A DNA stretch of 64,000 bases from Sphingobacteriales bacterium (GCA_016721245.1 JADKIQ010000019.1:113886-177885); one strand, 5' to 3'; counted from the stretch's first letter, positions 19,801 through 28,700 are shown. Numbers and translations are program-made. The notes: a model not told the origin generated them from the letters alone.

Positions 19801-21462
19801 ACGACGACGACGACGTATACGGTAACCGGCACGACAGGTAGTTGTAGTGCCACAGCAGTAGCTACGGTAACAGTCAATGCGACCCCGAATGTAACAGTGA
19901 ACTCCCCGACAATATGTGCAGGCACCACGGCCGACTTAACGGCAGGCGGAGCGACGAGCTATAGCTGGAGTCCGAATATCGGTAGCGGAGCATCCGTAAC
20001 GACCCCAAGCTTAACGACGACGACGACATATACAGTAACGGGTACCACAGGAACCTGCAGCAAAACAGCAGTAGCGACGGTAACGGTTACTCCACTTCCG
20101 AATGTGACGGTCACATCGCCAAGTGTTTGTTCAGGTTCTTCTGCCACGTTACAAGCGAACGGCGCAACTACTTATACATGGACAGGGGGTCTGGCATCAG
20201 GCGCCACGACGACGACACCTGTACTAACTGCCACGACGACCTATACGGTAACAGGAACTACAGGAACATGCAGTAAAACAGCAGTAGCAACAGTAACGGT
20301 CAATGCATCCGCACCAACGGTCACGATCAGTTCAGTTCCGAATCCGGCGAGTGTATGTTTTGGAGATGCAATTACGTTAACGGGTAACGGAGCGAATAAC
20401 TATACGTGGACCTCTAGCCAGACAGGCACGACGGGAGGCGGAACATTAAACTTTACACCGAACGGCAATATTACGGTATCGCTGAGCGGAACGGTAACAG
20501 GTTGCAGTACCCCTGGCACAACATCTATAAATATTACCGTTAAATCCAAACCTACGGTAGCAGCAGGTAACGTAGGTATTTGTGCGAACAATACAGCAGA
20601 TTTATTGGCAAGCGGAGCAGATACATATAGTTGGAGTCCGAACATCGGCAGTGGCTCAAACGTAACGACACCAATCTTAACGACAACGACTACGTATACA
20701 GTAACCGGAACGACTAACGGCTGTACCAATACAGCATTGGCCACCGTAACGGTGACGGCACGTCCGAATGTAAGTGTAGGTTCAACATCGATATGCAGCG
20801 GTTTTACAGCAGATTTAGTGGCCAGCGGCGCCAATACATATACATGGAGTCCGAATATAGGCAGTGGCTCAAACGTAACGACGCCAAGCTTAACGACGAC
20901 GACGACGTATACAGTAACAGGAACGGCGAATAGCTGTACGGGCACAGCAGTTTCTACGGTTACGGTCAATCCAACCCCAGCGACCCCTGGTATCACACAA
21001 AGTGGCGATACGCTGTACAGCAGCACGATTATAGTAGGAGCGAGCTATCAGTGGTATAAAGGCGGTGTGTTACAAGGCACTACGAGTGTACCATACTACA
21101 AATTGACAAGCGGCGGCAGCTACACGTTGAAAGTGGTGAATGGCTCATGTACTTCAGCAGAATCAGCAGCATTTGCAGCGGTTTATACCGGTATAAAGAA
21201 TGCGACGAACTCGGTGAAAGTATTTGAAGTATACCCTAACCCAACGGAAGGCAGACTGGTATTGAACCTGAACCTGACGAAGAGTGCAAGCGTACAGATA
21301 CGTATGTATACCCCTGAAGGCAGAGAATTGTATGTTAAATCATTTGTAAGCACGAGAAATGTATACGAAGAGTTGAGCATCAGTGATTACTCCAAAGGTG
21401 TGTACATCATCAAACTGAATGTAGATGATGAAGTATACTACCACAAAGTGGTGAAACAATAA
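16840..21462 (+). CDS. Secreted M43 zinc metalloprotease with anchor-J, PKD and Ig-like repeats, T9SS sorted
   Basis: This is a 1540-residue protein. A signal peptide (residues 1-22) is followed by an M43 (pappalysin-like) protease domain, about 70-340. Its zinc site HEIGHWLGLRH is at residues 248-258, and a Met-turn MNFMDYT lies further on. A PKD-like domain spans about 355-450, then a choice-of-anchor J domain at 452-640 (FSESFEG, GWDL, YIDNVNI), then a second PKD-like domain at 645-730. Nine Ig-like repeats of about 71 residues follow (733-1380), and a T9SS sorting domain ends the protein (about 1455-1540, VYPNPTEGRLVLNL). It should digest proteins outside the cell. From residue 640 on, codons shift strongly toward ACG and GCG, unlike the catalytic half. 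Confidence 0.92.
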   Translation: MKNKLLIFFTLLLSMIAGNVFSVDKNKDNGWCGTVSPGLEWENQIQRIINNQQIQSRLNGSQQSQQQIAYTIPVIVHICYYTNNSTQNINATRVQSQITTLNNDFAGIGVNSSTLPAPFAAVKANSNITFCLAKLDPNNNVLAEPGIERINAQTRGWGNPGTAGWAKTLIDGTIKPATIWDPNYYLNVWVVPKIESSGNEVIGYATFPGLTGLDGMPTGSGNILNDGFVCKSSFFGNNGANIGRTATHEIGHWLGLRHIWGDNGQCNGDDYCNDTPKQYGGTAIPAGCNYGCPTYPFNANLCNGNPNGDMFMNFMDYTNDGCMALFTNDQSARFQATMQFGDFRKNLKNSPACDTVKQKPSANFTSLQAISTLCATSKSFSFTDKSLFAPTSWSWTFQGGTPATVSGTNLAAKNPSGIVFNTPGLHDVTLVATNARGSSSITLQVNVPIVGTGTLPFSESFEGPNFPPLGWDLVNRNGNPAIKWDIMSGYSAYGIGNQCMRFDNTSLDGRFQKDDIMTPKLDFTGITQAKLKFDVSHAPYYGPITTGGPDVNLWDTLEVLITDNCQTTTQRLYRKGDSILATVMPGQGDEFYPAANQWRTDSVAIPAAYLNKPNVQIIFRNYGDYGHTIYIDNVNISVPNTTPTATASFTASDTTVCAGGSLTFTNTSTASTGIPDSVRWTIAGGVPGTSTSTTTVAPTFSTPGTYIISLVAYKSGNASAAATKSIRVKALPIVQVNSPAICSGTTASLLASGATTYSWSPNIGSIAAVTTPALTTTTTYTVTGTTQGCTGTAVSTVTVNATPNVAVNSPSICAGTTADLVASGATSYTWSPNIGSGASVTTPSLTTTTTYTVTGTTGTCSKTAVATVTVTALPNVAVNSPTICTGTTASLTATGATSYAWSPNIGSGASVTTPSLTTTTTYTVTGTTGTCSKTAVATVTVTAPPPVAVNSPSICSGLTASLTATGATSYTWSPNIGSGASVTTPSLTTTTTYTVTGTTGSCSATAVATVTVNATPNVTVNSPTICAGTTADLTAGGATSYSWSPNIGSGASVTTPSLTTTTTYTVTGTTGTCSKTAVATVTVTPLPNVTVTSPSVCSGSSATLQANGATTYTWTGGLASGATTTTPVLTATTTYTVTGTTGTCSKTAVATVTVNASAPTVTISSVPNPASVCFGDAITLTGNGANNYTWTSSQTGTTGGGTLNFTPNGNITVSLSGTVTGCSTPGTTSINITVKSKPTVAAGNVGICANNTADLLASGADTYSWSPNIGSGSNVTTPILTTTTTYTVTGTTNGCTNTALATVTVTARPNVSVGSTSICSGFTADLVASGANTYTWSPNIGSGSNVTTPSLTTTTTYTVTGTANSCTGTAVSTVTVNPTPATPGITQSGDTLYSSTIIVGASYQWYKGGVLQGTTSVPYYKLTSGGSYTLKVVNGSCTSAESAAFAAVYTGIKNATNSVKVFEVYPNPTEGRLVLNLNLTKSASVQIRMYTPEGRELYVKSFVSTRNVYEELSISDYSKGVYIIKLNVDDEVYYHKVVKQ
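19036..20979 (+). repeat. Nine tandem units of about 213 bp coding Ig-like domains
   Basis: Units of 71 codons repeat with very similar DNA. Two successive starts, 19249 and 19462, are exactly 213 bases apart. Each unit has the frame ...ATSYTWSPNIGSG... and ...TTTTTYTVTGTTGTCS.... Units 2-5 are the most alike. Units 6 and 7 diverge, unit 7 the most, and units 8 and 9 return to the pattern. The near-identity at base level suggests recent duplication or gene conversion. Confidence 0.9.
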
Positions 21463-21486
21463 TGTAACGACACCATCATAAACAAG

Positions 21487-21516
21487 AAAATCCCCGGTAC
21501 ACACCGGGGATTTTTT
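21487..21516 (+). terminator. Intrinsic terminator after the metalloprotease gene
   Basis: AAAATCCCCGGT (21487-21498) pairs with ACCGGGGATTTT (21503-21514) around ACAC, with a T run after it. The A run before it may let it also act for the convergent acyl-CoA dehydrogenase gene. Confidence 0.9.
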
Positions 21517-21552
21517 ATTTTTCCTAAGTTTTTAGTAAAGGGAAATAATGAA

Positions 21553-23103
21553 TTAAATTCTGTGGAAGAATTTTGCAAATTGCATCATTGCACCAATATT
21601 TGTAACACGAATCTGACCGCCCATAAATGCCATTGTCGGATCCATTCTGCCTAACTCTATATCTTCATACACTTTGGAGTCAGTAGTGACTATACATTCA
21701 GGCGTTCCAGCTAAACCTTCTTCAATTTTTGCATCGCCATTCACTACAGTTAAAGTATACTGTCCCCCGTTTTCTCCGGAGATATCAAACTGAAAAACGG
21801 TAGAATAATTTTCTGCTTTGTCTTTTTTAATTCTTAAAGGAATAGACATAATAATTTCTTTTGCCGTTTGCGGATTTCCCCAGGATTTTTTGTCTTCAGT
21901 TTTAGGAGATGCCGATGATTTTATTTCTTCGGTTTCACTGTATACTTTTTTATATCTGACATCATCAATAATAATTTTGGATAAAATTTCCCGCATGATT
22001 TGAGTGGTACCTCCAACGATAGTGCCTACTCGGGCATCCCTGTAAGCACGGGCTATCGGGAAGTCTTCCATGTATCCGTAACCACCAAACATCTGCAAAC
22101 ATTTATCGACAATTTTGTTGCCTAACTCAGTCATGTATAATTTTACCATGGACGATTCTTTTACAGGAATTTCGCCGTTTTGAACCAGCCAGCATGCGTA
22201 ATAAGTCATTTGTTTTCCAGCCTCTAATTCCGTGTACAATTGAACCATTTCGTGGCGCAGCACCTGGAATTTTTTTATCTGTCTGCCGAAGGCTTCCCGT
22301 TCATTCATATACCTGAGAGTTTCTTCCAGACAATGTTCTCCGCCACCAACACCAAGGATACCAGCCACTAGACGTTCAATCTGGAAACTTTCCATGATGT
22401 AGAAGAACCCCATACCTTCTTTTCCAACAATATTTGAAACCGGTACTTTAACATTATCGAAGGCTAATTCTCCTGTGTCAGAAGAATGCCAGCCTATTTT
22501 TTTTAATTGTGAAGAAGTAAAACCAGGTGTTTCTCTTTCAATAACAATCAGACTGATGCCATTAATACCTGCATTGGAATCTGTTTTGCAAGCTACCACC
22601 ACAAAATCGCAGAAATGACCATTGGTGATAAAAGTCTTGGAACCGTTTATAATGTAAAAATCCCCTTCTTTTACTGCTGTAGTGCGCATAGACTGTACAT
22701 CCGAGCCACCAAAGGGTTCTGTAATAGCAATGGCGCCAACTTTTTTTCCTTCAATAGAAGGGCGTAAAAAGCGCTCTTTTAGTTCGTCGCTTCCTGCCTC
22801 TGCAATATGATTGGTAGCCATATACTGATGAACACTGACAGCGGCACAAACGCCGGCATAACTGCTTTTGGCCAGCTCTTCCAGATATGCACAAGTGTAA
22901 AAAATATCAGCTTTTGAGCCACCATATGCTTCATCATGATTGATGCCTAAAAAACCTTGTTCGCCGAGTTTTAAAAATAAATCACGGGATATTTTCTCTT
23001 CGTTCTCCCACTGGTTTCCATAGGGGAGAATTTCTTTCTGAACGAATTGTCTGACGCTTTGACGGAATAACTCATGTTCTTCTGTAAAATAAAGTGATTT
23101 CAT
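21553..23103 (-). CDS. Acyl-CoA dehydrogenase fused to a C-terminal SCP2 domain
   Basis: The first 390 residues are a full acyl-CoA dehydrogenase: AITEPFGGSDVQSMR (FAD/substrate loop), GSKTFITNGHF, AFGRQIKKFQVLRHEM and QMFGGYGYMEDFP. It oxidises acyl-CoA to enoyl-CoA with FAD, passing electrons to ETF. The usual catalytic Glu of the MCAD type (before GTT near the C-terminus) is Gly here (VGGTTQIM). A Glu in the helix GEHCLEETLRYM sits where LCAD and isovaleryl-CoA dehydrogenases keep theirs. After a charged linker (about 390-415), residues 415-516 read as an SCP2 sterol-carrier domain (FQFDISGENGGQYTLTVVNG, then MDPTMAFMGGQIRVTN). The fusion would let one protein bind and oxidise a lipid. The gene stands alone. 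Confidence 0.9.
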   Translation of the reverse strand: MKSLYFTEEHELFRQSVRQFVQKEILPYGNQWENEEKISRDLFLKLGEQGFLGINHDEAYGGSKADIFYTCAYLEELAKSSYAGVCAAVSVHQYMATNHIAEAGSDELKERFLRPSIEGKKVGAIAITEPFGGSDVQSMRTTAVKEGDFYIINGSKTFITNGHFCDFVVVACKTDSNAGINGISLIVIERETPGFTSSQLKKIGWHSSDTGELAFDNVKVPVSNIVGKEGMGFFYIMESFQIERLVAGILGVGGGEHCLEETLRYMNEREAFGRQIKKFQVLRHEMVQLYTELEAGKQMTYYACWLVQNGEIPVKESSMVKLYMTELGNKIVDKCLQMFGGYGYMEDFPIARAYRDARVGTIVGGTTQIMREILSKIIIDDVRYKKVYSETEEIKSSASPKTEDKKSWGNPQTAKEIIMSIPLRIKKDKAENYSTVFQFDISGENGGQYTLTVVNGDAKIEEGLAGTPECIVTTDSKVYEDIELGRMDPTMAFMGGQIRVTNIGAMMQFAKFFHRI

Positions 23104-23208
23104 TGGTAATTATTAATTTAGAAATAGAATCATCTAATGTAATAAATAAAAAAGAGACTTTGTATTGAACAACTTTTTCTTTACTTATGTTATGTGTGTA
23201 CATTTATT

Positions 23209-23244
23209 TTTTGTTTAACAAAATTACTTTTATCTTTAAACAAT
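23209..23244 (+). promoter_or_regulatory. Candidate operator/promoter of the CarH-like regulator gene
   Basis: TTTGTTTA at 23210-23217 and TAAACAAT at 23237-23244 form an inverted pair 19 bases apart. TTTTGTT-T-AACAAAA at 23209-23223 is a further small palindrome. The same half-site reappears before the sigma factor gene at 24184. TATCTTTA at 23231 may be a -7 element, with TTTG 17 bases upstream of it. Autoregulation by the adjacent MerR-type protein is inference. Confidence 0.45.
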
Positions 23245-23253
23245 ATTTTACAC

Positions 23254-24156
23254 ATGCACAAGCGATTACCCGCCTTCCACAGATACAGCATTAAAGACTT
23301 AGAAAGACTAAGTAATATTAAAGCACATACGCTCCGCATTTGGGAGCAGCGATATGGAATGCTGACCCCACAGCGGACGGATACGAATATTCGTTATTAC
23401 ACTGATGCAGAATTGCGTTATGTTTTAAACGTTTCTTTACTCAATCAGAATGGTTATAAGATTTCTAAAATCGCCTCACTCACACCGGAAGCTATAGAAC
23501 GTGAAGTAAAAAGAATCACGAATTTAAAATCAGATCATGAAAGTCAGATCAGTGCTTTAGTAATTGCAATGATTGATTTAAATGAATTTGATTTTAATAA
23601 AATTTTTAATGACTCTGTCATGCGCTTAGGTTTTGAAGAAACCGTTATTCAGATAATTTTTCCGTTTTTAGAAAAGATTGGAAACTTATGGATAACAGGC
23701 AGCATACGCCCGCTGCATGAGCATTTTATAAGTAATTTAATCCGACAAAAATTAATCGTAAATATTGATGCACATCCGAAACAGGTAAAACCAAATGCGA
23801 AACGATTTTTATTATTCACACCTGAAAATGAAATTCACGAATTAGCATTGTTGTTTAATTACTACCTCCTGAAATCCAGAAATCAGGATGTAATTTATAT
23901 TGGATTAAATATTCCGATTTATGATTTGGTTTCTGTTTTTAATTATCAGAAACCTGACTACCTGATAAGTTGTTTTACGGTTCATCCAAAAGGAGAAGTA
24001 TTAAAAAATTACGTTAATACATTATCTAAAAATTTTAAAGAATCTCAAATAATTTTATCCGGCTATCAAATCAGGCATTATAAAGGAAGTTTACCATCCA
24101 ATGTGGTACGATTAACAGACGTCAAGTCGTTTATTGACATTATTTCCAAGATTTAG
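23254..24156 (+). CDS. MerR-type regulator with CarH/LitR-like B12-binding domain
   Basis: I place the start at ATG 23254 (MHKRLPAFHRYSIKDLERLS). An in-frame ATG 60 bases upstream would overlap the promoter region. Residues about 9-80 are a MerR winged helix (HTLRIWEQRYGMLTPQRTDT, then NIRYYTDAELRYV). The rest is a helical region and a B12-binding-like fold. The motif W-x9-EH, hallmark of CarH/LitR adenosylcobalamin light sensors, is present as Trp146, Glu156 and His157. The lower-ligand motif reads ExHxxA (Glu193, His195) in place of ExHxxG. In known CarH proteins, B12-bound tetramers repress in the dark and release DNA in light. The next gene is an ECF sigma factor, preceded by a matching dyad. 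Activity here is inferred, not shown. Confidence 0.85.
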   Translation: MHKRLPAFHRYSIKDLERLSNIKAHTLRIWEQRYGMLTPQRTDTNIRYYTDAELRYVLNVSLLNQNGYKISKIASLTPEAIEREVKRITNLKSDHESQISALVIAMIDLNEFDFNKIFNDSVMRLGFEETVIQIIFPFLEKIGNLWITGSIRPLHEHFISNLIRQKLIVNIDAHPKQVKPNAKRFLLFTPENEIHELALLFNYYLLKSRNQDVIYIGLNIPIYDLVSVFNYQKPDYLISCFTVHPKGEVLKNYVNTLSKNFKESQIILSGYQIRHYKGSLPSNVVRLTDVKSFIDIISKI

Positions 24157-24183
24157 AATTATTTAACATTGGAATCAATTTAG

Positions 24184-24206
24184 TTTGTTTAACTTTACTA
24201 AACAAA
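24184..24206 (+). promoter_or_regulatory. Candidate operator upstream of the ECF sigma gene
   Basis: TTTGTTTA (24184-24191) and TAAACAAA (24199-24206) form a perfect 8-bp inverted repeat with a 7-base spacer, 14 bases before the ATG at 24220. The half-site matches the one before the MerR-type gene, so the same protein probably binds both (inference). Confidence 0.5.
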
Positions 24207-24219
24207 AATTAAACAAAAA

Positions 24220-24723
24220 ATGGCTGTCATCAATTTTCAATCAGAAGTAAAAACCGCTACCGTTGTACTTAAACCGCACGCAATGCGTTTGACCAGAGAT
24301 ATTAACGACGCGGAAGACCTGATACAAGAGACAATTGTAAGAGCCCTTACTAATGAAGATAAGTTTCAGGAAGGAACCAATATTAAAGCTTGGTTGTTCA
24401 CTATCATGAAAAACATCTTTATTAATGATTACCGTAAGAAATCAAAACGAAATACCGTAATTGATACAACAGATAATCTGTATTACCTCAATGCTTCCAC
24501 AACTATAAGCAATGCAGGAGAGCGTGCGTTTGTAATGAATGATATCAGAAATGCACTCATGAAAATATCCAACGAATTACGCGTTCCGTTTTTAATGCAC
24601 TATAAAGGGTATAAATATCACGAAATTGCAGAACAATTGAATTTACCACTGGGTACAGTCAAAAGCAGAATATTCTTTGCTCGTAAAGAGTTGAAAGATA
24701 TGCTTACTGCTGATTATAGTTAA
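24220..24723 (+). CDS. RNA polymerase sigma factor, ECF (sigma-70 region 2 and 4)
   Basis: The 167-residue protein has region 2 (MRLTRDINDAEDLIQETIVR, then AWLFTIMKNIFINDYRKKS) and region 4 (RVPFLMHYKGYKYHEIAEQL, then NLPLGTVKSRIFFARKEL). This is the normal ECF size and order, with the SRIFFARKEL helix reading the -35. No anti-sigma factor lies beside it. It sits 63 bases after a CarH-like regulator and has a perfect dyad in its leader. In Bacteroidota this MerR-sigma pair is often found before carotenoid genes (general knowledge), but no crt genes are in this window. It may drive distant targets, perhaps in response to light. Starts at ATG 24220. Confidence 0.92.
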   Translation: MAVINFQSEVKTATVVLKPHAMRLTRDINDAEDLIQETIVRALTNEDKFQEGTNIKAWLFTIMKNIFINDYRKKSKRNTVIDTTDNLYYLNASTTISNAGERAFVMNDIRNALMKISNELRVPFLMHYKGYKYHEIAEQLNLPLGTVKSRIFFARKELKDMLTADYS

Positions 24724-24752
24724 AATCAAAATGTTATTTTTTTTATGCTAAA

Positions 24753-24792
24753 GCTATTTATTTCAAAATAAATAGCACATATTTGTGTGCTA
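24753..24792. other. Two overlapping hairpins after the sigma factor gene
   Basis: GCTATTTATTT (24753-24763) pairs with AAATAAATAGC (24766-24776) with only a 2-base loop. TAGCACA (24773-24779) pairs with TGTGCTA (24786-24792). The two share TAGC, so they exclude each other. There is no T-tract. They lie just before the start of the next gene at 24800. A switch in the leader is possible but unproven. Confidence 0.4.
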
Positions 24793-24799
24793 TATACTT

Positions 24800-25618
24800 A
24801 TGAAAACTTTTTTACATCTACTTCTTACCCTCTCTATCTCTTACAGTTCATTTGCACAAACATCAAAAGATGACTTATCTTTTGCAACGGAAGTGCTTTA
24901 CAGAAAAATTGCCAATTTGAATCAGAAAGCCTTCTTGCAGGAGAGCTTTGCTGAATATGCCTATCTGAAGAGGACTTATAAGCTGGATTCTTTTGCTTTA
25001 GATAATGAGAAATACATTGGTAGTCTGAATGATTATTATTACAAGAATTTTTACCTGTACAGTAAGCTATTAAATGATAATGCTATAGTTACAGAAGATT
25101 GTATTACAGAACAAAAGATTCCTCAAATAAAAAAACTTTTATTTTATACATTATATCCAAAACAAATAAAGCTACCTGCTAATTTTATTGATCAGGTTGA
25201 AGAACAATCTACCATAGATGAGTTTTTTGGTCCATATTATGCTTTAACAGATATTTATTTTTTGAAAAAATTTAATTACACTAATTTGTCGCTATTACAG
25301 AAAGACAAACTGTCCAAGTTAGAGAGTTTTTTATGTAATCTTTTATATACTAAATATGTAGTTAATAATCCAGAATGGACATACTATAAATTTCTCTCAT
25401 TAAAGGTATTAAAAATGAATGCATATGCACCGGCAGATACGGTTGATTTCGATTTGTTGGTAAAATATGTTAAGTTCAACAAGGATAAAGAGTTTGATTT
25501 ATCTGATTCTGAAAAAAATAACAAAGCACTAATGGACAGAATAGGATACAAAAAAGTCTTGGATCAGGAAATAAATGCAGCATTGTGGATATTTTTGTTA
25601 GAACTTAATAAAAATTAG
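24800..25618 (+). CDS. Exported hypothetical protein
   Basis: I choose ATG 24800, since it gives a signal peptide (MKTFLHLLLTLSISYSSFAQ); the longer frame adds 5 residues. The 272-residue product is unknown to me. It is rich in Tyr, Leu and Lys, with stretches such as FAEYAYLKRTYKLDSFALDN and LNDYYYKNFYLYSKLLNDN. It has no cysteine-rich or catalytic motif and no T9SS sorting domain, so it is probably periplasmic. It follows the ECF sigma factor by 76 bases and precedes the large adhesin. A candidate terminator follows it. No function assigned. Confidence 0.75.
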   Translation: MKTFLHLLLTLSISYSSFAQTSKDDLSFATEVLYRKIANLNQKAFLQESFAEYAYLKRTYKLDSFALDNEKYIGSLNDYYYKNFYLYSKLLNDNAIVTEDCITEQKIPQIKKLLFYTLYPKQIKLPANFIDQVEEQSTIDEFFGPYYALTDIYFLKKFNYTNLSLLQKDKLSKLESFLCNLLYTKYVVNNPEWTYYKFLSLKVLKMNAYAPADTVDFDLLVKYVKFNKDKEFDLSDSEKNNKALMDRIGYKKVLDQEINAALWIFLLELNKN

Positions 25619-25642
25619 CCTTATTTTGTGCTGAATTACAAA

Positions 25643-25683
25643 AAAATGTTAAATTAGCGACTTGTATCGCTTTACATTTTTTT
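25643..25683 (+). terminator. Candidate terminator after the exported hypothetical gene
   Basis: AAAATGT (25643-25649) pairs with ACATTTT (25674-25680), and inside it AGCGA (25656-25660) pairs with TCGCT (25667-25671). An asymmetric internal loop separates the two helices. T bases run from 25677 to 25683. The rest of the gap up to 25748 has no clear feature. Confidence 0.45.
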
Positions 25684-25748
25684 AATTTAAATGAAAAGAT
25701 ACACTTAATTTGATATATATGATTAGTAAACCACGTAATATTTAACCT

Positions 25749-28700
25749 ATGAAAAAACGATTTTTAACAAGAACGCCCAATTGGAGAAATTATTGCAGTA
25801 TGTTACTGCTTCTTTTCATTTTTGGGTTACAAAAACCATTACAAGCTCAGCAATTTCAGACTATTACAGTAACTTGGACTGGTGGTTCTGATGATGACTG
25901 TTCTGATCAAGGGCTATTTGGATGTAGCACCACAACTGGGCTTCCAGATGCCAGATGGAGGTTGTCGGCTAAGCTTAGCACGGATAATACTTATCCAGCC
26001 GATTTAATTGAAAAAACTGATGATCAGACATCAGGTTCCAAAAGTTGGAGCAGAACCGCATTAAACATTTCTGCATGTGGAGCAACAAGTATTAACATCA
26101 GATCTTCAAGCTGGGAAGAAGATAGCTACATAGATGTAGTCCCATGCGGTAGTGATGAAGATTTTGATCCGGGTTGCTTATTAGAAGATGATGACTACAG
26201 TGGTGTTCAGGTTTTCAATATCCCTGTTGTTAATGGTAATAACCCATGGTCATTCAATACGGCAAATGGTTATACAATATCTGGTAGAATTATTGTTACC
26301 CCGAGTGGCGGACCAGCAGCACCAAGTGTTGCAAGTGCCGCTGTTAGTGCTTGCTCAGGAACTACAGCTACACTGCAGGTTACATCAGCACTTACGGTTC
26401 CGGGTAATATCTTTACCTGGTTCTCTGATATTAACTTAACAACTCCGATTGCTTACGGTCCAACCTTTACAACACCTGAGCTTACTGCAGCCACAAGTTA
26501 TTGGGTTGCTGAAGCAGACAGAGCAGGCGGTTGTGCCGGTACTGCTACAAGGGTAGATGTTACAATAGCTGCACCTTTAGCTGCACCTACAGCTCAAAAT
26601 GTTACGATTTGTCAAAGCAATAGAAGTTTTGCAAATGTATTATTAAATGAACCAACAGATGTTGTTACTTTATCAGCAACTGGAATTTCAGGTTCAGTTA
26701 TATCATGGTACACTGACTCTGTTGGAACTCGTGCGTTACAGGTAGGATCTCAATATGTTCGTCCATCAAACGTAGCAGCAGGAACTTATACTTTCTTTGT
26801 TGGTCAAAACTTAGATGGTTGTGAGTCTGCGAGAAGAAGAGTTACATTAACAGTTCTTCCTTTACCTACAGCATTAAACGTTACACCATTTGCTCAACAA
26901 GTTTGTTTTGGTGGCAATGGCGAAATGCAAATAGACCTTACTGGAAGAGATAATAGTTTAATTATTTGGACTGTTGACCCGACGATTATTGCACCGGGTA
27001 ACATATTAGATAGTGAAGATTTCGTAACTCCTCCTGTTTTTGGTCCTCAAACATACTACTTCATAGAAGTAAATGAATTTAACTGTGTAGCACGAGAAAC
27101 AAGTTGGGGTGTTGGTTTTGTTGAACCTACAGAACCTACTGTTGTTAATGCATCAGCTCAGCCTGCTTGTGTGAATCAACCAATAGATGTTGCTATCGCT
27201 CATTATGATTTTTCCGGAGTCGTTGCAATAATTGACTACCAGGGAAATGTACAATATATAGATTTATTTGATCATTCAGGAGATGATTCAGGTATAACAA
27301 ATGTTCAGTTAGCACCAATTTCAACTCCTGGTAATTATTCTTATGCAATAAGAGAATTTGGTGACGGACCTCAATGTTCTTTATGGTCTACATTTGTGGT
27401 GTCTGTTAGTGATGCTCCTGCAGCTCCAATTGCTGAAGGTGACACTATATGTGTTGGTCAGTCAACAAGTTTAGTTGCAACGGGTGAAAACGGTGCTACT
27501 TTTACATGGTATGATGATCAAGCCTTGACGCATGCAGTACAGGTGGGTGCTGAATATAACACACAGCCACTTTCTGCAACTACATCATATTGGGTTACTC
27601 AATCAAATGGTACTTGTGTAAGCCCTGCTACGGAAGTAGAAGTTGTGGTAAACCCTGCTCCTCAGTTACCATACGGTGCACAGGGATATACTATTTGTTT
27701 AGGACAGACTGTTCCTCCGGGAGAAGGATTACAAGCATATTGTGAAGATACTTCAACTGTAACAGGTGGGGGTAATTTTACCGTAAATATACCTGCAACT
27801 GGTGCTTTCCCTGTTACAATAGGACCAGACAGACGTTCTTATGGATCTGTTAGTTTTGATGCATCTGCATTGCCTGCAGGTAGTACTATTCAAAGCGTTA
27901 CAGTGACAACCAATCTTGCTCATACATGGGTTTCAGATGTTTACTTTATGTTGCGTGGTCCATCTAATGATACAGTTGCTCTTGCAAATCCTGTTTGGGT
28001 TTCTACATACTTAAATAATTTTGGTACCAGCAATGGTACAGTACCAGCACTGTATACATATGATGATGCAGCTGCACAATCTGTATATGCAGCATCGGGT
28101 CCTAATCCGACTAGTTCTTCAAATTTACCTTCAGGTTCATATATTCCTTTCCAACCATTAAGCAGATTTGTTGGTCAAAGTCCAGTTGGAATATGGACAT
28201 TGAATATTGCTGATATTCAAAGTTTAGACAGAGGTACACTTGCTTCTGCTACATTAAATATAAATTATACAACAGGTGGTGGCAGTGGTTCCGGTGGAGC
28301 TGCTTCAGTTACCTGGTGGGATGCGCCAACAGGTGGTACTCAAGTAGGAACTGGAAGTCCGTTCTTACCTACCGGATATGCTTCATTCACACCTGGAGAT
28401 ACAGTTTTCTATGCTCAGTGTGATGCAAGCAGTACTTGTTCGAATAATAGAGTTCCTGTAACCTTTACGGTATTACCGGCTGTAACAGCTCCTAGAGTTG
28501 CTTCGCCTGAGCCAATTTGTGCAGGTCAGATAGTTACATTAACAGCTAATAACCCGATTGGTCAGGTTGAATGGTATTCAGATGCTACTTTAACTACTTT
28601 GTTGCATATCGGAGCTTCTTACACAACTCAGCCATTAAATGGAACAACAACTTTTTATGCTGTTAATAATAATGGTACATGTTTAAGTTCTACTACAGCG

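Noticed and set aside
18030..21380. Long antisense ORFs of 60-208 codons across the metalloprotease repeats
   Set aside because: They mirror the Thr/Val-rich repeat codons of the sense gene (ACG on one strand gives CGT on the other), have no start context and look low-complexity.
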